DNA from: Gnetum montanum
Lineage: Eukaryota; Streptophyta; Gnetopsida; Gnetales; Gnetaceae
Length of the DNA: 64,000 nucleotides
Direction of reading: 5' to 3'
NCBI GenBank assembly: GCA_015680685.1
Contig: MNCI01010116.1
Location: 1,032,024 to 1,096,023 of the forward strand
Positions 45,815-57,476 of this stretch are shown here, one piece after another. Each line of letters begins with the position of its first letter. Within the stretch, counting starts at the first letter, position 1. The translations under genes and the position numbers were made by a program. The notes under the pieces were generated by a model. That model had not been told where the DNA came from. It saw only the letters and a program-made list of their open reading frames with translations, and searched no databases.

Positions 45815-48800
45815 CTACCCTATAGGAATTCTCATCTTTTGAGAATGTTCGTTTATCAATGATTGGGTAGATTGGGGTAGACCTAGAGAAACTTCCTCAT
45901 TAATATTCTAAGTCATATGAGATGTGTCAAGATCTCAGCTAGTTGGATCCTAGGTGGGTGACCAGAATACCGATCATGGAGGAGGTTTTAGCCCCACCAC
46001 TATCATTCTGCACACCATTTATGCCACATGAGTACTGTATCATTCATTTTTATGCATTTTCGCTTAGATTTTCTCATGTTTCTAATTTTACTTTTGCCTA
46101 TTGCAGCTACGGTTAAGTTAGGAGAAGTCATGGTGATCGTAACAAGCCACACTAAGGCCACTCTCATCATGAAATATGGTGAGGTTGAGAGTTCACAACA
46201 TTGGTTTTTCTATGAGGCCCTAGTGAAGATAACCTGGAATCTTTAGTGGGCTAGGTTAATGGACCTTTTCTTGGCTATTATCCTAAGTATCCTAGTGGCC
46301 AAGATGATTGCCATCATTAACTCCTTTAGTAAGAGCACTGATCACTTCATGATGCAGGCCCATGGTGTGCAGGTGACCTTCGACATCATAGATGAATTCT
46401 TTGTGGACCTCTCTGGCATCCCCTTGGAGGATCCACTGGTTGCAAAAAAAAAATTGACAAAGACTTAGACCACAGAGGGAATGTTGAGGAGTGGTTGGGC
46501 ACTTCTGAGATCCACAAAGGCATACAAGTTAAAGAAGTGAAAGTACCTATGGTCCACCACCTGTATCTAGTCTTTTGTGCTCATGCATTCCAAAGCTACT
46601 CTCCCAAGGAAAAATTATTAGGGTTGAACAAGCTTGGATGATGAGGGATATAATAGAGGAGGGGATGTAGTACAACTGGGCATGTTACCTTTCCAGTGAC
46701 CTATGTGCTAAAATTTTTAAACTGGGACACAACCTCCAGGTGAGATTACACATGCACTTCGCATTCTTCGTAGCATGCCTACAAAGGTTTGTAGAGTTTT
46801 TGGTGGTTTTTGAGGAAGGGCAGTGGGTGGTGCAAGACTGCAAGAAAATCTCTAGGCCATGGATCCATCACTTGTTCAACACTATGCAGTCATAGGATCC
46901 TCTAGAGGTGATTGGTCAGTCATTTTCTATAATGACCAGAGGTAATGTGGGACAATCTTATTGCACATGTGATAGTGTAGGGGAGGCCCCACTAGCCAAC
47001 ACTAAAAATGTAGTGAGAGGGAAAAAACTCATTACTGAGGTAGTGGGGTCGTCTAGTATAAAGATTAAGAAACTATGCTCCATAGAGGAGCCCACATGTG
47101 AAGTGGAGGAGAGTGGTAGAAAATTTTGATTTATTCTTCGTGATGTACACAGGAATCACAAGTGAGCATGAATTATTGGACACTACTACAATGTGCCATG
47201 CTATACTATACTCATTATTGAAAATTCTAATCTTAACTTATGTGATGTAGGTAAGAGGATTCCTACAACAATAGCAAAGCCCATAGAGGATAATGTCCCT
47301 CTTCAACCTAAGAAGCAAGTAGCAAACGAAGAAGAATGAGAAGTTGTAGAAGTGCTATGGCAACTTGAGGAAGAAGGGTTACTATAGTTTGAAAGGGCTA
47401 AGTTTAAAAATTTCTTTGATGGCATGTCGATGGGCAGTTTCCCTACTTTCACATTTGAGGGCTTGTTGGATAGGAGCTTTGCACTGCCATCTTGTTTTTA
47501 TTTTTACTTTTATTTTTCTATTTTTAGCCCTTACACCCTTGGGTATTGTATTCTTTGATAATTACTAAGTGTGTTGTGTTGCAACCACTAGTTTTTCCAC
47601 TAAGTGCCCAGCATCCACATCCACCTTCCACATGCAACCATGGATAGAGGCTCTTGATAAGTTTGCCTTTATTCAAGGCTTGGTGGATGACAAGATGGAC
47701 CGTATACAACAAACAGACCCTAATATTGATATCTTTATCTATTTTTCGTTGCTACTTGCTTCTATTTTTAGTTGTAGCAATTTAGGGCTAAAGTGCCCAG
47801 CTTGATTCGTAACTAATGTTGTTTTTCCTATTATGTGATAATAGGTTCACAGCTTTAGTGGGTCCCAAATAAGGTGGTCTGGTTGATGCTATGCCTAAGT
47901 TTCCCCCGAAGGTGTAGCAAGTGCCCCACCACATGTATGATGAGGTAAGAAAATGCATGCTCGCATCTACAAGAGCATTATGGAAGTGTGGACATATTAA
48001 TGAGCACCTTTGGAAATGGGTGCATGAGCTCCAAGAGAGGGGGGCAAGCTAGGATGCAAAATTGGAGGACTTGCAATCCCGTTATGACTTCCTTGTAGCA
48101 TGTAACAAACTAGATGATACCTGGTGCATAGTTGAAATTAACTATGCTAGGTATTGTTTAGCCATTCGAGGCAAGAATGAGGTCACTTATGAGGTGATTG
48201 AGCAATGGTTGCAGATGGACCTACTACCAAGGAAGAACCAAGACTGGAAGGATTATAACACAAACGTGTATCAATGGGGCCAAACTCAAAAGAATCATAA
48301 GAAACATTATAAGTAGGAATGTGAGACGTACCTTAAGAGGTACAAGGACAAGTTCGTAGAGTGTCATTGCTAAGACATATTTCTTTATGCAATTGGTGCA
48401 ACATGGGCTTATGAATTGTCTGCTAGCAATGTAGTGGTGAGTGGAACCCCAGAGAGACATGTCACTGTACCTTCAGGAGAGGTCACTTTTGCTAGGTTTT
48501 CACTAGGGCTGCCCTCATGGATAGCCATAGCAAAAAGAGAAAACCTCATGGGTATTGACTTGGGTGAGGAGGACTAGACATGACTATTGGAGGATGAAAT
48601 CCTTCGACACTTGGAGACGGGCCTCGATAGGATGCCCCTAAACATGGATGTAGGTCCTTCTTAGGTTGATCTAGTTTGAATTATTTTTATTTACTTTATT
48701 GTAATGTTGAATGAAACTTTATTTCTTAGCTAATTTATTATTTTATTTTTATCTAATGTAGGTTCTAGGCAATGGCATAGGCCCTAGCCGAGCAGCAGAT

Positions 48801-49079
48801 GAAGAGGAAGAGGAAGAACCCTAGCCCCCACTGAATACTACAGGCTGAGATTCCCATAATGTAGCCTTGTTATTAGGCAATTTTTTGTTTTTGAAAATTT
48901 TTTATTTTAAATGTGAACTTGAACTATTTATTTTATTGATAATTTAATGAAAATGTGATGATTATTTGCATATCACCTTGTTCTATTTCATGTAATTTTG
49001 CTATAATTTTTTTGTATTTCATGTAATTTAACGTGTGATTTAATTGATGCAATTAGGCCTCTTGTGGGCCCCATGCTAG

Positions 49080-49285
49080 TTTATGGCCATGGCAAAAGGT
49101 CCATCACTAGTTTAAGAACATTTTAGGCCATCTCTAGTTTAAGGCCATTTCGAGCCATAACGTAGGAAGGAAGTAAGTTGCCAATTTTAGGCCTTGGTGG
49201 GCCCTGTGATAGTTTAAGGCCTTTTCAGGCCATAGCGTAAAAGGGAGCAAGCTGCCAATTTTCGGCCTTAGCAGGCCATTTTTTT
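49080..49285. repeat. AGTTTAAGGCC units downstream of the antisense gene (B)
   Basis: Four or five units such as CTAGTTTAAGGCCATTTCGAG, ending before a T run. Counterpart of 14340-14545 in A. Confidence 0.5.
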
Positions 49286-49547
49286 TTTTTTTTATTTATT
49301 TATTATTTTTTAATTAAATTATATTTTTTTGAAAATGAAAAGACTAAACAAAACCACATAAACTAAAGAAATGAAATAACCAATGCAAGATGTAAATAGC
49401 AATGCAAATGTAACCATACAAGCAAAGAACAAAAAGTAAGGAAAACATGCAGATGAACTAAGGGAATGCCTTAGTCATGTAAGTGTTTTCTAACCTAATG
49501 CGAGTTAGGAGGCATGTAAGGCCTAGGAGGCACAAGATGGTATTCAC

Positions 49548-52500
49548 CTAAACCTTTGTTTGTTGCACAAAAGGGCAATTCTACCCAAAGAGCTCCATTA
49601 GGGAGGTTGCTTGTTTCACTTGGTTGTTTAGGTTGGATCAGCCAGACAGAGTTGGCTTTCACCCTGAATTAGTGGTGTGTCTTCAAAGAACTCTACTTCT
49701 CATCCTTTTTATATATCAATGTTGTTGATGGTCAGGGGAGCTACATTATCATCATAGATCACCACCATGCCACCCTCATAGGGCAAGTGGATCTCTCGAT
49801 GAATATGTGAAGAAATAGCCTGTAACTAGGCTAGCAAATACCTCCCTAGGATCAAGTTGAATCCAGGAATTTCCTCAACAACAAGGAACTCAAAAATAGT
49901 GGAAAATTTCTCCCCTACCATGAAAATTATTGTGATCATTCCCTTTACAATAGCATGTGCTCCATTAAATAATTTCAAGCACATTGTCTTTGTTAGCTTG
50001 ATTTGACCAACAAGGCCAAGTTTGTTAACAATGGGGAATGGGATGACATTGGTTGTTGCCCCATCATCGACATGAACCCTAAAAATTTTATACTAGCCTA
50101 TGCAAATTGTTATAAGCATTGACACACTAGTCAGCTAACCCTTTTCAGGATCAACCTTGACTTCCTCATCATGAAATGTCAAGGGTGTTGACCTCAACTC
50201 TTGGGTTGTGGGCGGAAGCATTATGGTGTGAATGGCCTTTTCATTTGCTAGAATATCTTCCTTAATAGGAATAGATGTTAGAATGCAAAATAATGCCTCG
50301 CAATGAGTAGTGGAAATCATTATCAAGTTGTATAGGCTCAAAGTTGTATTCTTTTTTTTAAGGGCCTGTTTAACTTGTGCTAATGCATCCAAGAAATATT
50401 TTCCGCTATCCATTCTTTTGACAGCCTTTACCTCATCCATGCAACCTAAGATATGAATCTCTTGGGAAGGAGATTTAGCCTTTGGTTATGCAGCGGGCTT
50501 CAGAGCCTCAATGCTTGTTTGCTGGTTATTTGCATTTAGGTTGGTAGTCTAAGATAATGAGGCCATTGAGATGGTTGACAATGGGATAGACTTAGGAGGA
50601 CCTAACTCCATATGTTCCTTGGTCATTTTGTTAGCTAGATGCTCATCAAGTCTCTTAGAGTATGACTTTGTATGGGTAGGATGTGATGTAGTTTCCACCA
50701 TTGAACCTTGGGCAGGTAGGGGGTTTGCACATCTTGGCATCCTAATGACAAAGGGTGTCTGGGTTTCCATCGCCGCAATGTGTTGTAGGGCCCTAACCAC
50801 AAAGGGTGTTGTGGGTGCCTAAGGTGGCTCTTTGATGATAAAAGGAAGTTGTGGTCTAGTTGACGTTGAGGCCCTACCATCACCAAAGGACACACGAACC
50901 ACAAATGGTTCATGTACTAGTTCTACGGTGTCATCAACACTGATAATATTGATGATGTATCCTACATCGCTAGCATTGAGGGGATCCTTGTAGACTTTCA
51001 TTGATTAGTTTTATGATTGTATAGGATTTCTTTTATCAGGGACCAATTTTCCTTAATCAATCATGTGTTGAATGTCATCTTCTAATGCTAAGTAGTAGTA
51101 TATGTCATCATCATGCAACTAGTGATAGTTGTAGAATCGGTCCAATCTAATGTTTTTCAGGATTGAGGGCTCATTTAGCATAGCTATGAAGGGATTTCTA
51201 AGGACCTTTCAATACCTCTCATGGTGCTTACATGCATCCTCAAACATTTTCTTGTGTCAGATATGCCCAACATCAAGCAACTAGTCCAAGAGCTCAAATA
51301 GCTGAATGGGAAAGGGATATACTTTGAGCGATCTTTGTGCTCAAAGTTTGACCTTTGGGAAGCTTGCCCCATGGCCATCGATGGTGCAGGTTGGTTGATT
51401 TCTGTAGTGCTAGAACTCTATGCTTTGTTTTTGTTGTCCAAGGATTTAGGCACCTTGGCCATTGGTTTAGTATTATTGGGTTTGGCTTTATCGGCCACAT
51501 CTGCAACAGTTGCTATTTACTTCCCCTTTTCCTTATTCTTTTGTGTGTGTGCATTTTATAGGCCACACAGACTAATTTTCTACTAGCCTTTGTCAAGTAC
51601 TATATGCTCTTTGTTTGAGAAAAGGCTTGGCTTAGGAAGTGCAGGGCTAAATAATATATTTCTGACTTGATAAAGTCATTTACTACACCTTTGAAGATAG
51701 TCAGAAGGTGAGCTTCTACTATCGACTCACAGATTTCATTAAGGGAGCGCTCCAACGTTGTATGAATTTTTGTATTGGTTCTAGTACCCCTTGCTTGATG
51801 TTCATTAATTTGTCTAGGGTGGCCTTAGGCTTCAAGTTATACTTCAAGTGAGTTACAAATTAGTTGAGAAGCTCCTCCAAAGTTGATATGGAAACTCTAC
51901 GAAGTGCATGGTACCAAGCAAGAATTTTGCTAGCCAAGGACATGGCAAAGACATGGATGATCATGTGGGGCCATGTTTGCAGAAGTAAGCATTCAGAACA
52001 AAAAGTTACTAGGTGAGCATTAGGATCCCCTTCACCATTGTATTTCATGAATTGATGAAGTTAAATCCTAGGAGGTAGAGTTAGCGACAGGACCACAAGG
52101 TTGATGGGGTTATCTTGGTAGAAGTCCATCACATGGACTATTTCTGAGTTGGTTGCTTGAAGTCATCTAACTTCCTCCATGAGGGTTTGAATGAGTTGGA
52201 ACACTTGGTCCAAACTCGAGGATGACACAACAGGTTGCACTAGTTGCACTACTTGTGGTGTTGTCTGAGCAGCCCATAGCCTTGTTGTGGGCTATGCCAC
52301 CACATGGGATGCTTGTTGAGTTTGTTGTTGCATATATTATGGAATGCGCGACCATTGTGCCATAGCCTTAAAGGTCATGGCCCACCACGTAGTTGTGGCT
52401 TGGGCCATTGTTGGAGGTGCTACTAAGATGGTTGAGATGAATGACACTTGACCTATTTGTGGTTGAGATAAATGCATGAAGTGTACATACGGCTGTGTCA

Positions 52501-53158
52501 ACATCACAAATGCTAGTAGGGAAGGCTACACAAACTGGGATGAGATGAAAAATGGGAAAGTGGTAGAGGATCCTACACTTTGTACATGCAACACCTGGTG
52601 GCTAGCTATCATAAGCGTGGACCTAGGTGGAAAAATTGACACTACTACCTCAAAGAAGGTAGATGACTATGATTGGTATAGAAAAAAACTTGAAATAGGT
52701 TGTTGGATAGAGTCATAGAATAGAATACTACTTTCTAAATGAGCCTTGAATTCCTCTTACCCATCATGTAAGGGCTCATCATAGTTTGAGGTCACATCTT
52801 GCTCTTTCAGCCCACTTACTCTAACGAGTTGTTTTAGTAGCCACCTAAAGGTGTTAGTGAGTGGGATGAACATGTCAGGTGTAGGAAGAAACTCCTTCCC
52901 ATTACAGTCAATGATTTCAAAGCTATGCTTTGAATCTATTTCTTGGCGGTCTACAGACAGACTTGCCTAAACCTTTACATAAAGGAAGTTGTATCTTTCG
53001 TCATCCAACGCCATGTGTTCAGGCAATTGGTTACACAATCTGAGTGATTCCCATTGTGGCTGTATGGGACTGAGTGGGGGCTCAATGTCCACCACCTTTT
53101 AGATATGACAAGCTATCTCTATGCTTAGGGAAGAGGTTGAAGGATTCATGGGATTCAT
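49548..53158 (-). pseudogene. gag-pr: gag and protease of element B
   Basis: The ATG at 53158 opens MNPMNPSTSS. The N-terminal part matches H (1098). The capsid core (about 51780-52080) has KYNGEGDPNAHLVTF and FAMSLASKILAWYHAL. A degenerate knuckle region follows (about 51060-51180, LALEDDIQHMID). The protease active site reads VDDGATTN at 50055-50078, then LGLVGQIKLTKT and NLILGRYLLA. The exon ends at the donor at 49547. It is the fullest gag-protease of this family here, though full of stops. Apparent plus-strand frames are shadows. Confidence 0.75.
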
Positions 53159-53590
53159 GTTACCATGTAGAAAAACTTTAGAAAAGACAATGTTAACAAA
53201 AAAATAATTAAATGTAGAAAACATTGAAAAATTGGCTAAGTATGAAAGTTGTGAAAATAAGCCAAAAAATGATTAACTCTAGAAATGCTATTAAAAATTG
53301 ACTAACTCTAGTGTTATGCTCATTAGGCTCTAAGGGATTGTTACACTATCTAGAGCACTCATAGCTTGATACAATGGACATAGTTGGGCTTTCATCCTAT
53401 GGGGTTTCAAGGGAATTGACAATTGGGACCAATCTACACCAACCGAAATGCAAACAAATCCTACACTGGCTTATGATCTAGTTACTGTTTTGATAGGTCC
53501 ACAAGGGTGTTACATCTACACTAGCTTGCAGCTAGTAACAAACATGTAGAAAGCACGTGGGACTACCCTTAAACATAAAAGAAATGGAAG

Positions 53591-53608
53591 GTCCTTCTTC
53601 TAGCATCA
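53591..53608 (-). other. Primer-binding site of element B
   Basis: Minus-strand TGATGCTAGAAGAAGGAC lies 4 nt inside the LTR end. It shares all but three positions with the site of H (657-674). The leader between here and gag (53159-53590) has no gene. Confidence 0.5.
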
Positions 53609-53612
53609 AAAA

Positions 53613-54294
53613 TTATGATGATCGAAAATTTTGATGGTTGAAACAATGAGAGGTTCATAGGTGTATAGCCTAACCCTGAATCCATGCAAGGGCCATGATG
53701 AGGAATAGAAACAAGGTGCCCTAAATGATCTTTTCAGTCAAACAGGCACTTACATGGTGTTAAAATCACCATGTGTAAGAGGGGTTCATACTGCATCACA
53801 CATGGACATTGGGACAGGCTAAGCCAGAGCATAGCATCATGTCTCGACCTAAGAACAACAACATGAATGTGCAAATATGTATCAAATAGTAGAAAAATGT
53901 AAGAGTTATGCTTAATATCAAAGAAAAATGGTTGACAAAATGGAACAAACCTTAAGAACAAAAAATGCACTACCCCAAGAAGGGGAGTGTAGCTATTGCA
54001 GGAAAAGAGGTGAGAATGGTACGTAGTGTACAAATAGGCACAGTGGTAATGTAGTAGTGTAGTCACAATCTCTAGGACACCTAGGATGTTAGCAGTGTAG
54101 TGGAAATGTAGTAATGCAGTCACAATGTTGCTGTGTTCTGCAGGTGTAATCGTGGATTGCATTTTGGGAGGTGCCAAGGTGTAAAGCTTAGGTGCTCAAG
54201 TGCAAGAATTCCAAGAATGCTCAAAAAGTTAAAATGCCCAATTCTCTTTTGATTTACCAACCCCTAAAGTGCTAAACACAGGGGTATTTATAAT
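53613..54294 (-). repeat. 5' LTR of B, cut by element C
   Basis: It starts TATGATGATCGAAAA, like A at 1642, and reaches the TATA box (minus strand, 54285-54292). Only R-U5 is left in the window because C inserted at the TATA box. A probable 5-bp target, GAGAG, is at 54295-54299. Confidence 0.75.
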
Positions 54295-54988
54295 GAGAGT
54301 GTAACGACGGAAAACGTCGGCAGCTGGAAAATACCGAACAAATTCCATGTACACAGTTCTAACCACGGATCCGCACGAGGGCTATGCTGGAAAAACGAAT
54401 CCGCGGCACCATGAACGGTCTTGTCGATCAGACAGGGACCTACTAATCAGTAAACCGATGAATATCTTGTGAAACGATCTGATTCAAGGAATCGCAAAAA
54501 TGAGGGAAAAATGATGTAGATGAATTGCAACGATGATAACGTTAAACACGATAAGAGGAGGCTGACATAAGAGAAACACGTAGTTTCAAGATCTACGCTT
54601 TGACTTGAAAAATGTATATTTTGTATATCTCGTTACACTGGGGAGACCCCAATTATCGGATGTGAAGCAAGCACAAAACAACAAGAAAACTATCCAAACA
54701 GAAGTCCGATCTACCTCATGGGCTAAAGTCAGGATGCAAGGAAGGTCAAGCTCTGACGTCTACCGATCAACTGTTTCTGACCAATAGAGTCTTCCCCAGC
54801 AGAACGCTTACTCCTATCGCCGGTGCTCAAAGCGAACTGTGCTCTATTTCTGTCGTAAGGTGATGCTGCCAACAATTGCCAAGGCGCTGCTCTCTGTACC
54901 TCTGCTTAAAAGTGATAAGTGCTCCAATGCTCAGAAAAATGCCTTTACTTCTTTGATTTACCAACCCCTATATCTTTGTCAACTGGGG

Positions 54989-54997
54989 TATTTATAG
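54989..54997 (-). promoter_or_regulatory. TATA box of element C LTR
   Basis: Minus-strand CTATAAATA in AGCCTATAAATACCCC, at the same place as in the other Tat LTRs. Confidence 0.7.
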
Positions 54998-55099
54998 GCT
55001 GCAACATCCTATGGAGAAGGTGCAACCCTGATGACGTGTGTCCCAAATGTTTCAGGTACTGTTGGTTTGACCATTTTTGCGTCAAACTTCATGACTACA

Positions 55100-55600
55100 C
55101 ACAATACGCTCGTTCGCGTATTGTGCGTGTGAAGAAGAGGTGCACGTCGGGCATGTTTCAACCGTCTTTAGGTTATATTACGCTCATTCATGCTGTGTTG
55201 CGTGTATGAGCATAACGTAACATGGAAACAATGGATTCAAGCTGTTTTACGCTTTCTTACGCAGCCGCGCGTAATGAAGTGTAAACGATGGCTAGCTTGG
55301 CGATGCAATACGCTGTGATATGCTACATTGCGTGATGAGCGTATGATGAGTAATCGCACTTTCTTAGACTTTGCCTTTGACTATTTTGGAGCTCATTACG
55401 CTGTCGTGCGTAATAGAGCATAAACCTGGCCTTGAACAAAAGACTTAGCAAAATACACAAGAAGTCGCATATTACGCTGCTCAAGCTTCTCCCTATGCCA
55501 AGTTAACTATCCTTCTGATGTCGGAGTATGTTTGAACAGAATCACGCTGAGTGCCATTACGCTACATCGCGTGATATAGCGTAAACAGAAAAAGCATAGA
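55100..55600. repeat. Palindrome array with CpG intact in the C LTR
   Basis: About six inverted repeats on TTACGC/GCGTAA. The clearest has 10-bp arms CACAATACGC/GCGTATTGTG with loop TCGTTC (55100-55125). Others include CATTACGCTGTCGTGCGTAA at about 55393. This is the least decayed form of the motif seen in A and B. Confidence 0.7.
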
Positions 55601-56849
55601 AAGATTAGGAATCTGCACAAGAAGTTGAGGACTTGATGCTACGCGCCTCTTGGTGTTGCTCTGTCTTATTCTCTCTTCTGGAATTCTGACATGCGCCCTT
55701 TCCTGAATTGCGAATCTTTTCCTGAGGCTGACTCGCAATTTTCACGGTGTTTCAATGGCCCCTCTTTGTTGACAGTTGGAGGGCTTACCTAAAAGACGTC
55801 GACAAAGAATACAAAACACCGGATTGGTAGAAGCAAGAACAGCGTCTGTCCATGGCTACTCAAGCATTGTCCTGTGAACATGGAAGAGCAAAGATGGAGG
55901 GAATGGGAGATAGAATGACATAGTAGGAAACAGGTTCGGGGAAGACGTAACATAGGTTAAGATGGTAGGAGTATGGAATACGCTTATTGAACGCACAGAA
56001 ATGTATGCACACGTATGTCAACAGGAATGCTTTCAGATGAGCGTAGCGCATCACCCTGAGATCTCTCTGTCACTGATTATAGCATGAATGCTTGCAAAAG
56101 GAGCATGGTGCATCACTCCTACGATATCTCTGCTAGTGTGAGTGCGGAAAATGGGTACTTGCATATGTAGCTTTTGCGTATGGGAAGCAGGTGGTGGGGA
56201 TGAAAGGAAATAAGAGCTAGGGGTAGGATTGTGAGAGGTATAGGCATGCAGATCCAAGTGGTTGAGCAAACCTGAGCAGCCATCTCAACACGCTATTGTA
56301 CTTCACTGCTCAGATGGACACACCTTTGAATGACATCCTCCAAAGCAAGTAACCTGCAACCACAAAAGAAAACAGAGGACACCATTGCTCATGCGAACAA
56401 GAGGCGAGGTTGTCGAATCAAGCGCCGTTTGATGCGAGATAGAGCGATTGGGCCGTGAAGAAAGAGCCAGAGCATGAGGGCGGAGCCGCCAATCCTGACG
56501 ATTGGCCCAGCATATCTTCACCAAAAGGCATCAGACACAGTGCAGCTAACTGGTTGTACAGGGAACCAGCTAGATGAATTTGCGAAGCCGGCGTCCGATA
56601 GCGATGATCGGCGGAGGTTCTTGAGGTCGTTGTCGACGAGGATTTCGTCAGGGCTCCGGCTGGCGAGACTAAACTCTCAGAGGTACCACCGTTGCAATGG
56701 GCGCAGCGGTGGCATCTCCGAGGGATCAGTAAGATGCCTCTTAGCTCATTCGAGGAATCAGTAAGATGTCGGTGCTGGGACTGTCCCAGTATCCCACCTC
56801 GTTGGTTGTGCCACTGTACAGAGATGATCACGCTCGCTTGATTTACATG

Positions 56850-57446
56850 GTAGTAGTCTGTAAGTCCTAGTTTTAAGTCCTAGTAGACTGTCGTTACTGG
56901 TTTTAAGTCTCAGCAGACCATGGTCCCAGTTTAAAGTCCGGGCAGACCGAGAAATGCTAGTTTCACGTCGTAGCGGACGGTGGTGTGTCTGATTTATGGT
57001 CTCAGCAGACCGTGTTGTGGATGTCAGTTTCATATCATGACCCAAGGATAGAGCTGTGTTGGTTTTATGTCTCAACAAACGGTTGCTTACCTTTGCCAGT
57101 TTTATGTCGTAGCGGACAGCCGGTGCCAGTTTAACGTCGTGACGGACGCGTGCAAAAGATGCTAGTTTTTCGTCTTGGCGGACCTGTACAACGTTGCCAG
57201 TTTTACGTCATAGCGGACGGTTACGACTTGCCAGTTTAGCATCATAGCGGACGAATATTGCCAGTTTAGCGTCATGGCGAATGCATGCAAGGAATGTCAG
57301 TTTTACATCGTGGCGGACATGTATTGCTAGTTTAGCGTCGTAGCGGACAGTGAGTGCCAGTTTAACGTCGTAGTGGACGATGGTTGCCAGTTTAGCGTCG
57401 TAGCGGACGGTCAGTGCCAGTTTAACGTTGTAGCGGACGAATATTG
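56850..57446. repeat. Tandem repeat between pol and the 3' LTR of C
   Basis: About twenty units of roughly 25-35 bp with the core CCAGTTTAGCGTCGTAGCGG. It is the most regular copy of the array also found in A and B. Minus-strand frames reading repeated VRYDAKLA are products of the repeat. Confidence 0.85.
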
Positions 57447-57476
57447 CCATACCTGCTGTCGACACCGTTGATGCTG

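Larger units (their letters stand above)
35237..48847 (+). pseudogene. Antisense multi-exon gene of B, split by Athila-2
   Basis: Exons by comparison with A: 35237-35351, 36554-36981, 37062-37125 continuing at 45820-46031, 46107-47161, 47251 to about 47480, 47592 to about 47735, 47845-48664, and 48762-48847. The intron at 36982-37061 is a model plant intron (GTGAGT, GCTAAC branch site, CAG end), whereas A has lost that donor. B in turn has lost the donor near 47735 (GATATC where A has GGTATGTC). Conserved pieces include QLEEEGLL, FFDGM, PWIEALDKFAFIQGLVDD, YQWGQTQKNHKKHYK and the EEEEEEP tail. Athila-2 sits in exon 3. Unknown function; dead copy. Confidence 0.7.
34624..49547 (-). other. Putative sense-strand intron of B, enlarged by Athila-2
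   Basis: The donor GTGAAT is at 49547-49542 and the acceptor TTTTGTAG ends at 34624. After subtracting Athila-2 and its target duplication the length is about 6.2 kb, close to the 6.1 kb of A. It holds the antisense gene of B. Confidence 0.55.
17870..54294 (-). mobile_element. Element B: Tat retrotransposon, same family as A, interrupted three times
   Basis: Removing Athila-1 (18090-27677) and Athila-2 (37126-45814) leaves a body collinear with A. It has a 3' LTR (17870-18089 plus 27678-30667), a repeat array, pol (31157-34623), a sense intron with an antisense gene, protease and gag up to 53158, a leader, a primer site and a 5' LTR that stops at 54294 where C starts. B lies in the 5' LTR of A, so it arrived later. 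All its coding regions have stops. Confidence 0.8.
54300..56788 (-). repeat. 3' LTR of element C, about 2.5 kb
   Basis: The outer end is clear. The inner end is inferred from minus-strand GAGGTGGGATAC followed by TGGGACAGTCCCAG. It holds the TATA box (54989-54997), the palindrome array (55100-55600) and CCCCTCTTTGTTGAC at about 55757, shared with A and B. Plus- and minus-strand frames here (for example 56418-56831) are not genes. Confidence 0.65.

Noticed and set aside
56418-56831. 137-codon minus-strand frame
   Set aside because: It lies in the C LTR and A and B have no matching protein; CpG-rich sequence gives chance frames.
56850-57446. CRISPR-like repeat array
   Set aside because: Spacers are not unique and the units are imperfect tandem repeats inside a plant retrotransposon.
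57208-57465. Minus-strand frame with repeated VRYDAKLA
   Set aside because: It is a translation of the tandem array after pol.
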